From the NCBI GenBank assembly GCA_035041965.1, contig JAPYMA010003055.1, positions 1 to 64,000 of the forward strand: DNA of 64,000 nucleotides. Reading direction: 5' to 3'. Source of the DNA: Anisakis pegreffii (taxonomy: Eukaryota > Nematoda > Chromadorea > Rhabditida > Anisakidae). Shown here piece after piece: positions 49,301 to 61,300 of this stretch; the stretch's first letter is position 1, and each line of letters starts with the position of its first letter. Below the pieces are notes generated by a model. It saw only the letters and a program-made list of their open reading frames with translations, searched no databases and was not told the origin of the DNA. A program made the position numbers and the translations under genes.

Positions 49301-52300
49301 ATGCAAGAGCGCAGGAAAACAATCAATTTGTTTGTGACAAAAGCACGATGAAGCTAGTTTGAGCAATTCGAATGCAGTAAACATGTCATATTCGAAAGAA
49401 ATGCATCCATACGAAAGCAGTGCTAATGAAACGATAACTTCCAGGCTTATATATAGCCAGTTGAAAGAGCAATTATGCATGGCCTTATTTTTCGCTTGGA
49501 TGATTCAGCAACGCAACACTTTACTTTCCATCTCCAAACTTATTCGAAACATGGATCTAACATTATAAGCTCATGGGAAGCTACATTTACTGTCTAGGTA
49601 TGTCATCACTTGAATATTAGTTGCTTGTGATCTTTTCACTCAGGAAGCAATCTTGTACCTAAAACAAAACCTTTTCAGGTAACCTATCATTTGAGATTGG
49701 ATAAAATCGTTAGACAAAATCACTGAAAGCACGTAGCAATTCACGAAATTGATGTGCATGCACACAAAAGAAAAGGAAGATAATGTATTGATTATATAAC
49801 GAGAACACCTTGCAAAATGACGAATTAATATTGATAGTGCGATCGTTGAAGTACCAATGAACTTTTGGTCTTGGATTACCGATCATTAAGCAGTCAATTT
49901 TGAATCTCTCGCCTTCAGTCACCGTATATTCATTCTGGAATGGACGAATAAATTCGGGTTCCGTGGCTGTGCTGCTAAATGCTGAAAACAAAACGGCTAA
50001 TGATCCGAAAATTGAATTGAAAACACTCAGTTATCTTTGAATGCTATCGCGATCAGCTGAATTAAGACCATGAAAATCTATTCGTTTCACCCTACAGACA
50101 ATATCTCCGATAAGAAATGAGAAAGGAGATGGAAACAATCTGTCAGTCACCGATTTGTTGTATCGTGAGAAACGTGCGTGAACAGACCGCCGTATGGCTT
50201 ATCTAAACGGCACTGAATGAATAATAGATGGGTGCTTTCATGGGCAAACGCTTCCGAGATTTATCGACTTCAATTTGTTTCGCAGTGATGTCAATCAAGC
50301 AAACTGCTATATAAATAAAATCTAGACAAATGCAGCGATAGGAATGCGATTTGAGCGCATGTTAGTGTAAATATACTCAAGACATTATCACACTACATGT
50401 GACCGAGAGCTGTTGCCGATAAGCTAACTAACATTCCTGCATAGCTAACTAACATTCTGGTTCAATCAAGAATTCTGTAGAGAATTCCATCAAGAATTCC
50501 TTCAATAGAATCAACACTTTTCGAAAATAAATCAGTGGGAAGATCTAATCAAAGATGTTGAAGGGTTTAACCTAGTTCATTTGTGATCGATGCGCAAAGT
50601 TCTTCGGACTCCACTTGATGACGATGTTTAGGTACAGGTGGTGGTGTTGGCGATGACATTACTGCATCACTCCAATAGCCTTCTTTCTGCAACGAATTAT
50701 CAGAATGTATATTTTCGAAAGCAATTATTCGCAATCTGAAATAATCTTCTTTTGGCACGATTCGCTTGTTGAAAAGGAAACATGCTGCGATTGCAATAGT
50801 CGGCATCCAAAATTGGCCTCGTATTCATATGGGATTTTGCTTATATTCAACGGGTTTTTTGCCGTTAACAATGCACAATATCGGTATGATCGCCATTTTG
50901 ATATCAGTGCGAGAAATGCGTTAGTGCCAAATAGAAAATGTATGTACGCGGATGCGATTTTAAATTCACTAGGCAATCAAAAGTGGCACATCAGTGGAAA
51001 CGAACTGCAGTGCTCGAACGGCCGATTACTTGAACGACTGATCGTTCGCCGCACTCAGAAAACACACAGAAAGCTCATCCGTCACCTCATTTTTTACGAA
51101 GTATCTGTCTAATCAGCACTCTTAAATCCTGTTTTTTTTTGTGGCAGCCTACTGATTGGTGAATTTTTTTCTGAAACATCCGGAATAACAATTGCTAGGT
51201 GTGAAAAGAACACAAAGCAACCAACGAGTGAATACTGTGACATTTGCCGTGATGCACATGTTATTGAACGAAGTAACTTCTCTAATCCCTATTTCACTAA
51301 AAAAATTTTTCCCACCAGCAGTAATCCGCTAATAGCGCTGCTGACGAAAAATCAGCGAAAGCTTTCCACTGAGAATGACGCCTCTTGAAAAAACTAGTGA
51401 CAGCATTCGCTAAAATGCACTCAACAAAATTAATCCGCTAATCCCTATCCTCGGATCCTTCTTTAAAATTTGCAATCACGCCAGTGATTTATCTTACGGT
51501 TCGAAAAAAGCCGTTAATAATTCGGTAGAATCATTGTGTAGCTCACTGAGAGTGCCAAATTTTCATTCGAATGGAATCCGCTTATCTTTGATAAGTTACG
51601 ATAACATTAACAATCAAAGGATGCCCAAGTGAAGAGCCGTCGACACCTCATAATAGAGATGAAATCAGTTCAGACCAGTCTAACAACAACTCATGCCAGC
51701 AATATTCAGAGTTATCTATCAATTTATGCATATTTTCATGCGAAAGCAATTAAGTGAAAGGAAGTGAAGTTAACAGTAAATTAGGGCAATTAGGATGACT
51801 GCCAAAGCGAACAGTCGAATTTGTTGAGGGTTAATAATGAAATAATGAAATTCTTTGCCTATCTGAGAACTCCTTACGAATGACACAAACTCATAATAAG
51901 TTGTTGGTGCCGACTGGATGAAGCATAGGATGAAGATCATATTTTTGGATATGAACTAGCGCACATTAACGAAACTTGTTTTGTGGAAGGCAAGGTAACA
52001 AATAAACATAGTTTCACGTGACTGAATATAAATAATCATGACCCAGTGGAATTCTAAAACAATCGCAAGTTCTTTCAGCATCCCTGAAACACTCCTGTGT
52101 GTAAAAATAGTTTAGAGTGCATTTGTCAATTTCTCTGAAACATTTCAATTCATTGGATTTTTTTGCTTGAATTCAGTTCACGCTTCTAGGAGCTGATCTA
52201 GTCAAGTTTCAACATTGCTCTCCGCCGATATTCCGTGGACACAAAAAGGTTTTCTGCAACAAACCAAGCCACATTCGATGTTCAGGTGATCTGTCAGAGG

Positions 52301-55300
52301 ATGGAGCTTTCGCTTGATGTGCTCGAAGGAAATCGGTAACGTGCACTAAATTCAACCCTCTATTACTGCTGATAAGATATCGGCCGGCGTTAAATGATAA
52401 CAAAATTGCAATTGTTGATGAGATACTTCTAGACTGGAAGCGATTTTTTTAATTGATGAAATAAGATTGCAATCAATTATTATACCAATGATGTGGTTGT
52501 TGTGGTTTGTGTTTCTTGAATAGGCGCGGGTGTTATCTTCTTCGGTTCCACGTTCAGCGTGGCTCCTGAACGTGCCTCTCCAGCTTCATTCTGCAAAACC
52601 AAGATTACTTTCTTCTGAACCGAAAACGCGATTCAATCAATTTCGCAACATCATCAAAACAATGCCGAAGCTATTTGAAACAAATGATCTTCTTTGTGGT
52701 GCACTCTGTTGCACTCCTTTCCACTCCAAAAATTTATCGCTATGGTTATTAAGTTCAATGAATTTATAAACTTTATGGCACATAAAGGGTAATGGATTAT
52801 GACAGTAATGGATGGATTATGACACCATAATCCATTACCGTCAATCACTGACGTAAGAAATGAAAGAGCAATTTCATCTTAATTTTCATTGCGAGACTGG
52901 ATGAATCATATTGAAATAAATCATTCCGAACAGAATGCACTCAAATGTTTCCGAAAATTTATCCATAAAATAGCATTTTATTATAAGCCACAAGACAAGT
53001 GGTCCTAATCGGTGGTGAAATTACCCACTTGAGTAAATTAGAGGTGTCAAGGGGTAATGGAGGGGGTTGGGAAATTATTATTTCGTGCATTTGTTATGTT
53101 ATGATATAACGCCATTGTGATGGTGTTTTTTAACTCGGCTATGTAAATATGGTTAGCTGATGGCATCACTCTTCACCTTCCTATTTTTTGAGCATTGTTA
53201 GCTCGTTCGGACCTAACACGGTTTTCATACGTTTCAGCAGGGTCTTCATTCTTTTCCTTGCTGTTGCAATCGCTCTCATAGCTTTTATCACCAAAAGTGT
53301 TCTCTTTTACTAATTTCTCATTCATTTCACTCAACAATTAAAGCCAAATTCTCATTCTATCAAATGCACTCCATAATTGATCATTCCATTGTCGAACGTT
53401 GTTCAGCAATAACATTTGATTGTTGTATTGTTGATTTCGGCTGTCAACACTCATTAACGTATCCAGTAAATAGTATAGGCTACAGAATAAGAAACCGATT
53501 CGAACTGTGAAGTGAAATGAGACGATGTGAATGAGAAAAACTCATCAATAGAACGATATTCGCAGATAATAGCTATGAGAGCGAATACAACACGTCTGAA
53601 AAGAATGAGAATTCATCTAAATCACTTTGAAATGAGCGTGTCATAGGCAATAGCTTTTCATGCAAATATAATTGGTTGCAGTAATGAGCAACACAACGTT
53701 CTAAGACACTAATTTCTTTCACATCGCTGAGAAGCTTCCGGACCGGTTTCCGTTTGTTTTCTGACGTTATACGCAGAAATTGTAAGTTGTTATATCAGAG
53801 AGGAGGGGGATGGAGCACCCGAACGTGAGAATCACTGCACTAGATGAAATCATTTGCATGGAATTACATTTAACGCATTCAAATTTACATCAGATGTTCA
53901 AGAAGTTTTCCCAGCAATTTCATGCATAATGGAAGCGATAATTCAAGAACGTCTGATAAAAAATGGATGCATAATTTCAACGGTTGAACGGATGAAATTG
54001 ATGAAAATTGAAAAAAATGAAAAAAAATGAAATGGATGAAAAAGTGGATGAAAAAAATGGATAATTGATGAGAGAGTGACATTTGCGAAGTTAGCTATTA
54101 ACACTTCAGTGAGCTGAATCACAAATCGAAACTGATGAATAATTCAGAATGCTGTTTAAGTTTAAGAATAATGGAGCGTAAAAGTGCAGGTGGCATAAGC
54201 ATGCAATTGAGTAAAGAACAAGAACTCGTACTTGAGCTACTATCGTGTACATTCCAGAGTGCTCAGTTCGAACACTCTCGATGATTAGTCGACTCCATCC
54301 ATTAGCGTCCTCAACAATTTTCATATCCATAGATGACGGCAGCACTGGTTGTTCGTTGAATGACCAATGTACTTGCGGAGCTGGCTCACCGAGTACGCGA
54401 ACCTGATGGTTGGAAATAAAAATGTTTCGATGAAATGATAGGAAACAATGAGGGATTGGGGAGTTTACATTGATAAAAATTCGTTGAACGCTTTAACGAT
54501 CCAACTATTCATGTGCGTCGAGGAATTTCGATCGAAACTGCACTCCAATCCATTGCTTAATTAGGCGATGTGTTAAGTAATGATACATTTCATCTCAATA
54601 CTTGCTCATTGGTGATTGGACTTGCATAGTGGCAGGTAAAACTTCGAGGCATTGGTGATTGAGAAATACGTTCTATCCATTTGAATGAAGCAATTTGATG
54701 CACTTAAAGATGTAACGACCGAAAATTTGTCGTGGATGGTGAGTTAATGAAATAAGCAGTGAGTGAACCTGGAGCATAGCACGTTGTCCCTCTCGAAGAT
54801 GTTGATTGCTAAGAGGTGGCACAAATGACGGCGCTATTGACATCGGTTTCGGCTTCGGCGGAGTCGGCGGAGGTGCGGCACGCATTGGAGAGGATACGGT
54901 AAGACGACAGAAATTTGTCGCCTCACCGAACGTGTTCGACGCTTTGGCCGTATATAATCCAGTATCGGATGGTTGCGTTTCAGTGATATCCAGTGAGCAC
55001 TGATCACCCTCGAAGCGTAATTTGATACGTTCAGACTCCTTGACACTCACTTCTTCTTTGTACCAGGCAACCTATAAGCAGATGCGATACAAAGTTCCCT
55101 GAATGATAGTGACTCAAGAGTGACATAAGCCAGAAAGAACTCTATTTGAAACTCGAAAATCTATGCACTTTCATTGGTGTTGTTCGAAACTGCTTATGAT
55201 GCTGTACTCTCAAGCACTCTCACTGCGAAGATCAATAAAAATAAAGTTCACAAAGCTTTCGTTCGACTCGACATAAAAATCTGTGAACCATTGGGTTTAA

Positions 55301-58300
55301 CGAGTTCAATGAGGACATTAAGGAGAGAATACTATTTGCTCGGAAATTTGTTGACAATTGAAGAGAAATGAGCAGAGAAATTTGATATCTAAATTTGCAC
55401 AGCGACACATTGATGGATCTCGCTCTTCAGTTGTATGGATCTCATCACTAAAAGTGAAAATATCGCCGCATACTCTCTAGAAAGGCAAATGCGATGCTAA
55501 CTTCTGAAATATCTTACTTCTGGAATCAAAGACCGATTTTGAAGCTGATACAATATAGGTATATGAGAGGATATATGGTCTCAGCTTGACAGATGATAAA
55601 TCTTAATTGAGAATGCCATAAGACGAGATGCAAGGAACGTGGAGAGGAAATGCTTTGAAGTTCACTTGACGACGAAGATGTCCTCCTTGGTTATTTACTT
55701 ATGCTATATGTGTGACTTTATGATTTCCAAAGAGGCCGGTCAGACAGAGAATTGATTTATCGATTTTCACTTGTTGAATGAAAAACATGTCGGCTCGGAA
55801 AATGCAAAAACTGATTCGTTTAAGATTCAAGCACTTAGATCGTTTTGAAACAAGAGCGATTCTTGGGCATTGTTTGAGTGTTGTGAATTTTCGAGTTCTT
55901 CAATTGTTTCCACGTGAATTTTTGCATAATCACTCGTACTCATGTGTAGTGCCGTAGATTAGCAATGTTTGAACCCATAAATGATGTCAATCAAGTTTTC
56001 ACACACAGACAGGCACATGAGAAAAAATCATAACTTCATCGCGAGATATTTGCATGGATACGACAGCAATTTCAGTGCAAAAGCTATCACATTTTGACAA
56101 TGATTGACATTTTTGAAACAGAAATCAATAGAGGAAACGACCAAAGATGGAACTCAATTTTAGTAACGCATAATTTCACTCGGTTTCTTAGAAACCTTAT
56201 AGGACTTCAATGCAGCCACTGATATTCGTTTCCGATGTTGGTCAAGCTATGTCTGCACAAATTATGAGGCCACTCATTATGATGAATCCATAGAGTCGCA
56301 AGCTAATAAGGAATTCATAACAGATACGAGCTGAATACCCTCATATCGCAGTCGGAATTACAAAAAATATCCAGGAAATGAAACAAGAGATTCACGTCAA
56401 TCGAGCATTACAGACAGAATTTTTATAGAAGTTTGAAAATTATTGTGAGGAAACGGAGGTAGCGTTGAGACTCGAGGATGATGAATAAGAGAGAATTTGT
56501 GATGAAACATTGCTGACGACATTTGACTGTGGTCATCTGCAAGGTAATAAATTGTCGTTATTCCGATGAAAATAACGGCAATTTATTACCTTGCAGATGA
56601 CACACATAAATTATAAATATTATTCATTTCAATTTCTATATTCTTCTTCACATTAAGCAGGGAATTACTTTTATTTTGTTGTAGAATGCATGCGTCTCAT
56701 TGTGCGATATGTGTTTTTGTTACAGTGATTGATGAATTTATCGAGTGCACTTTTTGAACATTTCAGCGGATAGAATGATATCTGACATAGAGCAAGTTAT
56801 CTTACTTTTGGCTCAGGATATCCGACTACGATACAGTCCAAATGAGCTGGTTCACCTTCGTTCACAGAGATGTTACGGAGTGGCCTCACAAAACGTGGTT
56901 TGCCCTCCTCTTCCATCCGAGAACCCATTTCGCTGCGTGCTGAAATTGAACAAAATGAAATTTTGTGCAGTCGAACAAATACAAAAAAACCTCTACGGCG
57001 TGTCTGAATCATCATTGCCTAGCTGCTTTCAAGGCCTACTCCTTACCATCTCAATAGCTTAAAAAGTTTCTTGTTGAAATAAGCACTACTCAACTGTACT
57101 CCATCAAAGAGTTCCAGCAACAATTCGTTTCCATCTTTGGAAAAATAAAGACAAGTGCCTTGCGAATGCTTTATTCAGGTTCGTATTCACTGCGTGAGAA
57201 ACTTCCAAGTATTTGGGAACATACTCAGCAGTATGTTCAGAGATTTGCACACTTATTGGCACACTTTAACTGAATACTTTAAAACTGGTTTAAATGCAGC
57301 TATAGTTAATGAGATTTCATCTTGTAAACTACAGACTATTATGAATCCAATGAACCTGAAGAGTTTCAGTGCATCAGGTGAAGCACAAGAAAAAACTCTG
57401 TGGTGCACTTTCGATTAGTCGATCATAGATGAGTGAGCAAGATGAGTGTTTTCTAAGTGAGAACTAACATTTTACTATGAGACGTGCTGATGACTGAGCT
57501 TTTCCACCAGTGTTCTCAGCAAGAATCGTATAAGTTGCCGTATCCTCAACGAAGGTTTCTTCAATTGTTAGCGTCGCGACACCTTTCGAATAATTCTGTC
57601 GGTAGTCTACATTATCCCGTACATCTCTTCCATCCTATAACTTCATTCATAAGTCCGACTCGAGGGAAACAAAGCAGTGAAGTACTGAACTAACACCTAC
57701 TATCACATCAATTGATATGAATACTTTCTTGAGTATTGTGTCATCACTTTAAATCTCACAAAACAATACATGGCACTTGGCGATGCTAAAAAGTTCGCCT
57801 AGAAGTGGAAACGAGAAGAAGTAAAGCGATGCTGACCTTGAGCCATTGGATGTGTGGTGTAGGTTGACCGTCTACCGAAGCGCTGAACTCGAAACGAGAG
57901 CCTTCGTCGACTTGAGCGTCACGTAATTGAACAGTGAATACAGGTGCACGAATTACTTCTCTGGAATCATAATGAGCGATAGGTCACCCTGCGATTTTTA
58001 TCGACACAACAAGCGATCAATGCAAAGCGAACACTTGATCACTCGAAAAATATTATTGGAATGAAGAAAAAACGATTTTGTCAACTTATCAGCCTGCTAT
58101 TTTGAAAATCGCAAGAATAATAATGACCCACTTCTCTTGCTGGACCGCAAGTTGCTCAAGTGTTTCAACTGTACTACGCAATTCGGTTACACGTTCCTCC
58201 AAATCGCGGCATTTACGTTTTGCCATTTCAACACGTTCAAACGCCTCGTCACCTGACAAACACGAGATCAATCAAAAAAGAGTGAAATTCTGAAATATCT

Positions 58301-61300
58301 TCCAGCACAAAACGAAAGATCTTTTATGACTTCTAAGATTAACAAAAAGCTCAAGGAGCAGAATTAAGGGATGGAAATTACTCTGAGCTGATTTTGTGAT
58401 CTGTTCAGCTTCATGTAATCGATCTTTTTGCTTTGGTAGTTGCTTAATAACTTCGTCCATTTTCCTTTTGATTTCCTTCCGTTCGAGTTCCGTTTTTGCC
58501 TGTTTTGCTTTGTCAATCAATATACGTACGATCTCCACTGATTCCTCTTGCCACATTTGAACCTGAACAAGGGAACCGTTCGTCAAAATATACCGTTTCC
58601 CACATAACATATTTTCTAGTCAGCCTTCCTTCATTTACGGGGATTATGAACGAAAGCAAGAAAGTAAGGATGTTCATTCCTGGAGAGATCAAAAATGTTT
58701 GATTCTTGGATTTGGGTTGATCACAAGCGTTTCGGCAGCAATGAAGATCTTTGATTAGAGTCAGGGAAATTGCTTGCAAAGAGTTTAACGCCATATTGCA
58801 AGAATGCATCGAAGAGGCGAGCACTTAATGAATTGAACCAGCAGCGCCTACCTCCTCAACCATACGAACAACTTTCTCTTCATGAACTCGATTGTCTTGC
58901 CAGTTTCGCCAGTGTTCGTTAACCGTATAGAATCTGCGTTCATGTTCATTCAACATATTGTGCACCCATTCAATCGCATTCTCAACGCGCAACTTCGCAT
59001 CGGTTTTTGCTGACTCTTTCACGGATGACACAAATTTCTCGCCTTAAATGAATTCAGTACCACCTTGTTTGCAAGCTTTTCCTTAAGTCAGTTCGATTGG
59101 GTAGATGCTGATGAACTAATCAATTGTATAAGTACAAAACATTGTCACTGTGAAATGGACAGCTCACAAAAAAAACAGCTGCTCTTCTTTTAAGCTAGTA
59201 AATGGTTCTGTTGATTTTGATAAGTTGGCAAGAAAAAATTTGGCGTGTTGATTTGACCTTGTTGTCTCTCTTGAGTGAGCGTCTCTTCAATCATCCTGAA
59301 AACTTCGTTCATTTGTGCGGTGAGTTTCGGGTTGGTGAAGTTACGATTCGAACTCAGCAATGCATCCAAACTCTCGAATGAGCATTCCAACTCTTTCGCA
59401 AATTTATGCACCTGCAAACTTTCCTCACAAATAATCCAATAATTGTTGAGAATTTTATTGAGTTCGAGATTTTGTCTCGTCAATGGCGACTTTAGTGCAC
59501 TTTCTATTGCTAATTCTTTTTTTGAAAATCGCTAACTGGTTCAGGATGATTACTTAACATCCAAAATGCAGTGTATTTCAATGTCATGAAAAATACATTA
59601 TCTGACAATTAGATAATCCATTCATTCTGATCAGTTGTGGCAAGCGAATGAAATTGGGATCAATTGCATATGATGAAGATAATCACAGATCTATATGCTA
59701 TTGTGGATTGAAATATAATATTTGTGAGAGGAATTTGAACATGTGATGAGCAAAGAATGAAAACTCACCTGATAAAAAGCGTTACCAAGCGCTACTCGCG
59801 ACTCAATAATTTGTTTCAGACTTTCAAATCGCGATTGAAATTTGAACAGCTTTCTTCGATCGGAATCCGATAATTCGTGTGAACGATTCGCTAATGTTTT
59901 GATGGCAGACTCTTTGTTCTGAAAATTTATCAGTCCATCAGCTTCCGATACTGACCCGGTTTAAGTTGAATACTGGAATGGTTCAAGATGTGTGCCAGAT
60001 GAGAGCGAGGCGAAGTGAACATTTTGTGGAATGGCAACTTCCACGCATGCGAAATCTTCTTGAACGTTGCTTTTAAAACGCCGATGGTATTCAGGAAAGT
60101 AAACAACATTTATGAGTGGAAATAATGGATGTCATGGGAACATACGATGATTTCAGTGAAGAAGTTTTTATGTGAATTATAAAATTCATTTGCATCCTTG
60201 CCATCGCCTCCCATTCGTCCGTGTGATGCAACGAATGTTTCCGCCACATCATTTGTCCACGATTCCAGACGGTACAACTAGAATTATGATTTATGGACTC
60301 GTCGACTTATTCGATTTTTCAGTAGTGGATCTCATTTTAACTCATTTGAGCTCAACACATTCAAACGAAGCTAATTGTAAGCATAAATGAACATAGGGGA
60401 TTTCAAGAGCCCTCGAGCTTGTAAAATCTGCAAAGATCATTTCACATCTCTCTTACATTAGCACATGCCATCACTGCATTAAATTTTCGCTATGTTCTTC
60501 ATCTTTTTTTTTCCGACGCTACGATAAGTAAACCCGCATAAAGTTATTTGTTTTCAAATGGCAATTCTGATTTGAGGAGTGCGTAAAAAAGTCCATTTTT
60601 CGTCGTTTTAGCGAGTGAATTTTAAAACGCTTTTCACTTAAAGATGCGAAGCATATGGCTCATTATCACAAGCTGTAAGAACGCTCGTAAATGAAAGTAA
60701 AATTCTGAAACGGCAATAACCTAGAAACTGCACATTATATGCTTAAAAGCATCATATTAGACCTATTGATGTGTTTTTATCACTCGCAAGATCTAATGGT
60801 CTATCAAACAAATAATGAGATTCGCTTGAATATGCTTTGTGTGAGTCGACGTTCGTTATCATAAGTACTCAGTTCAAGATGAGCTTGCGTCCATAACATT
60901 TCACTTTCCCTAGAGGTTCTCATCTTTAATGAATGTGACCTGCTCTAATTAAAGACCATGAAGAAAGAACATTTTAATCACTCGAACATCGATGCGGCTA
61001 CGAGAGAATACGACTGTAGACGATGAATATAAAAAAACGTTACCTCTTGTTTAAAATGATCACTAGCTTCATTGATACGCTCGTTTGCGAGTCGTTCAAG
61101 ATGTTGTAGTTTCTGTTCAAGTTCAGTGACGATTCGAGAGACACTCGAGTCGAGGTGTGACAACGATCGTCCTTCATCGATCAGAACTTGTGCCTTTTGA
61201 TGAGCCAACGGTGCCAACTCACCAGCCATCGCTGCGTCTGCGTTTCGCATATCGTTCTCCATTTCATCCAGTTGATGTAACATCTTGAAATAACTTTCAT

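Noticed and set aside
50705..51112. 135-codon plus-strand frame
   Set aside because: It lies in an intron of the minus-strand Ig gene, has no domain, and lacks splice partners.
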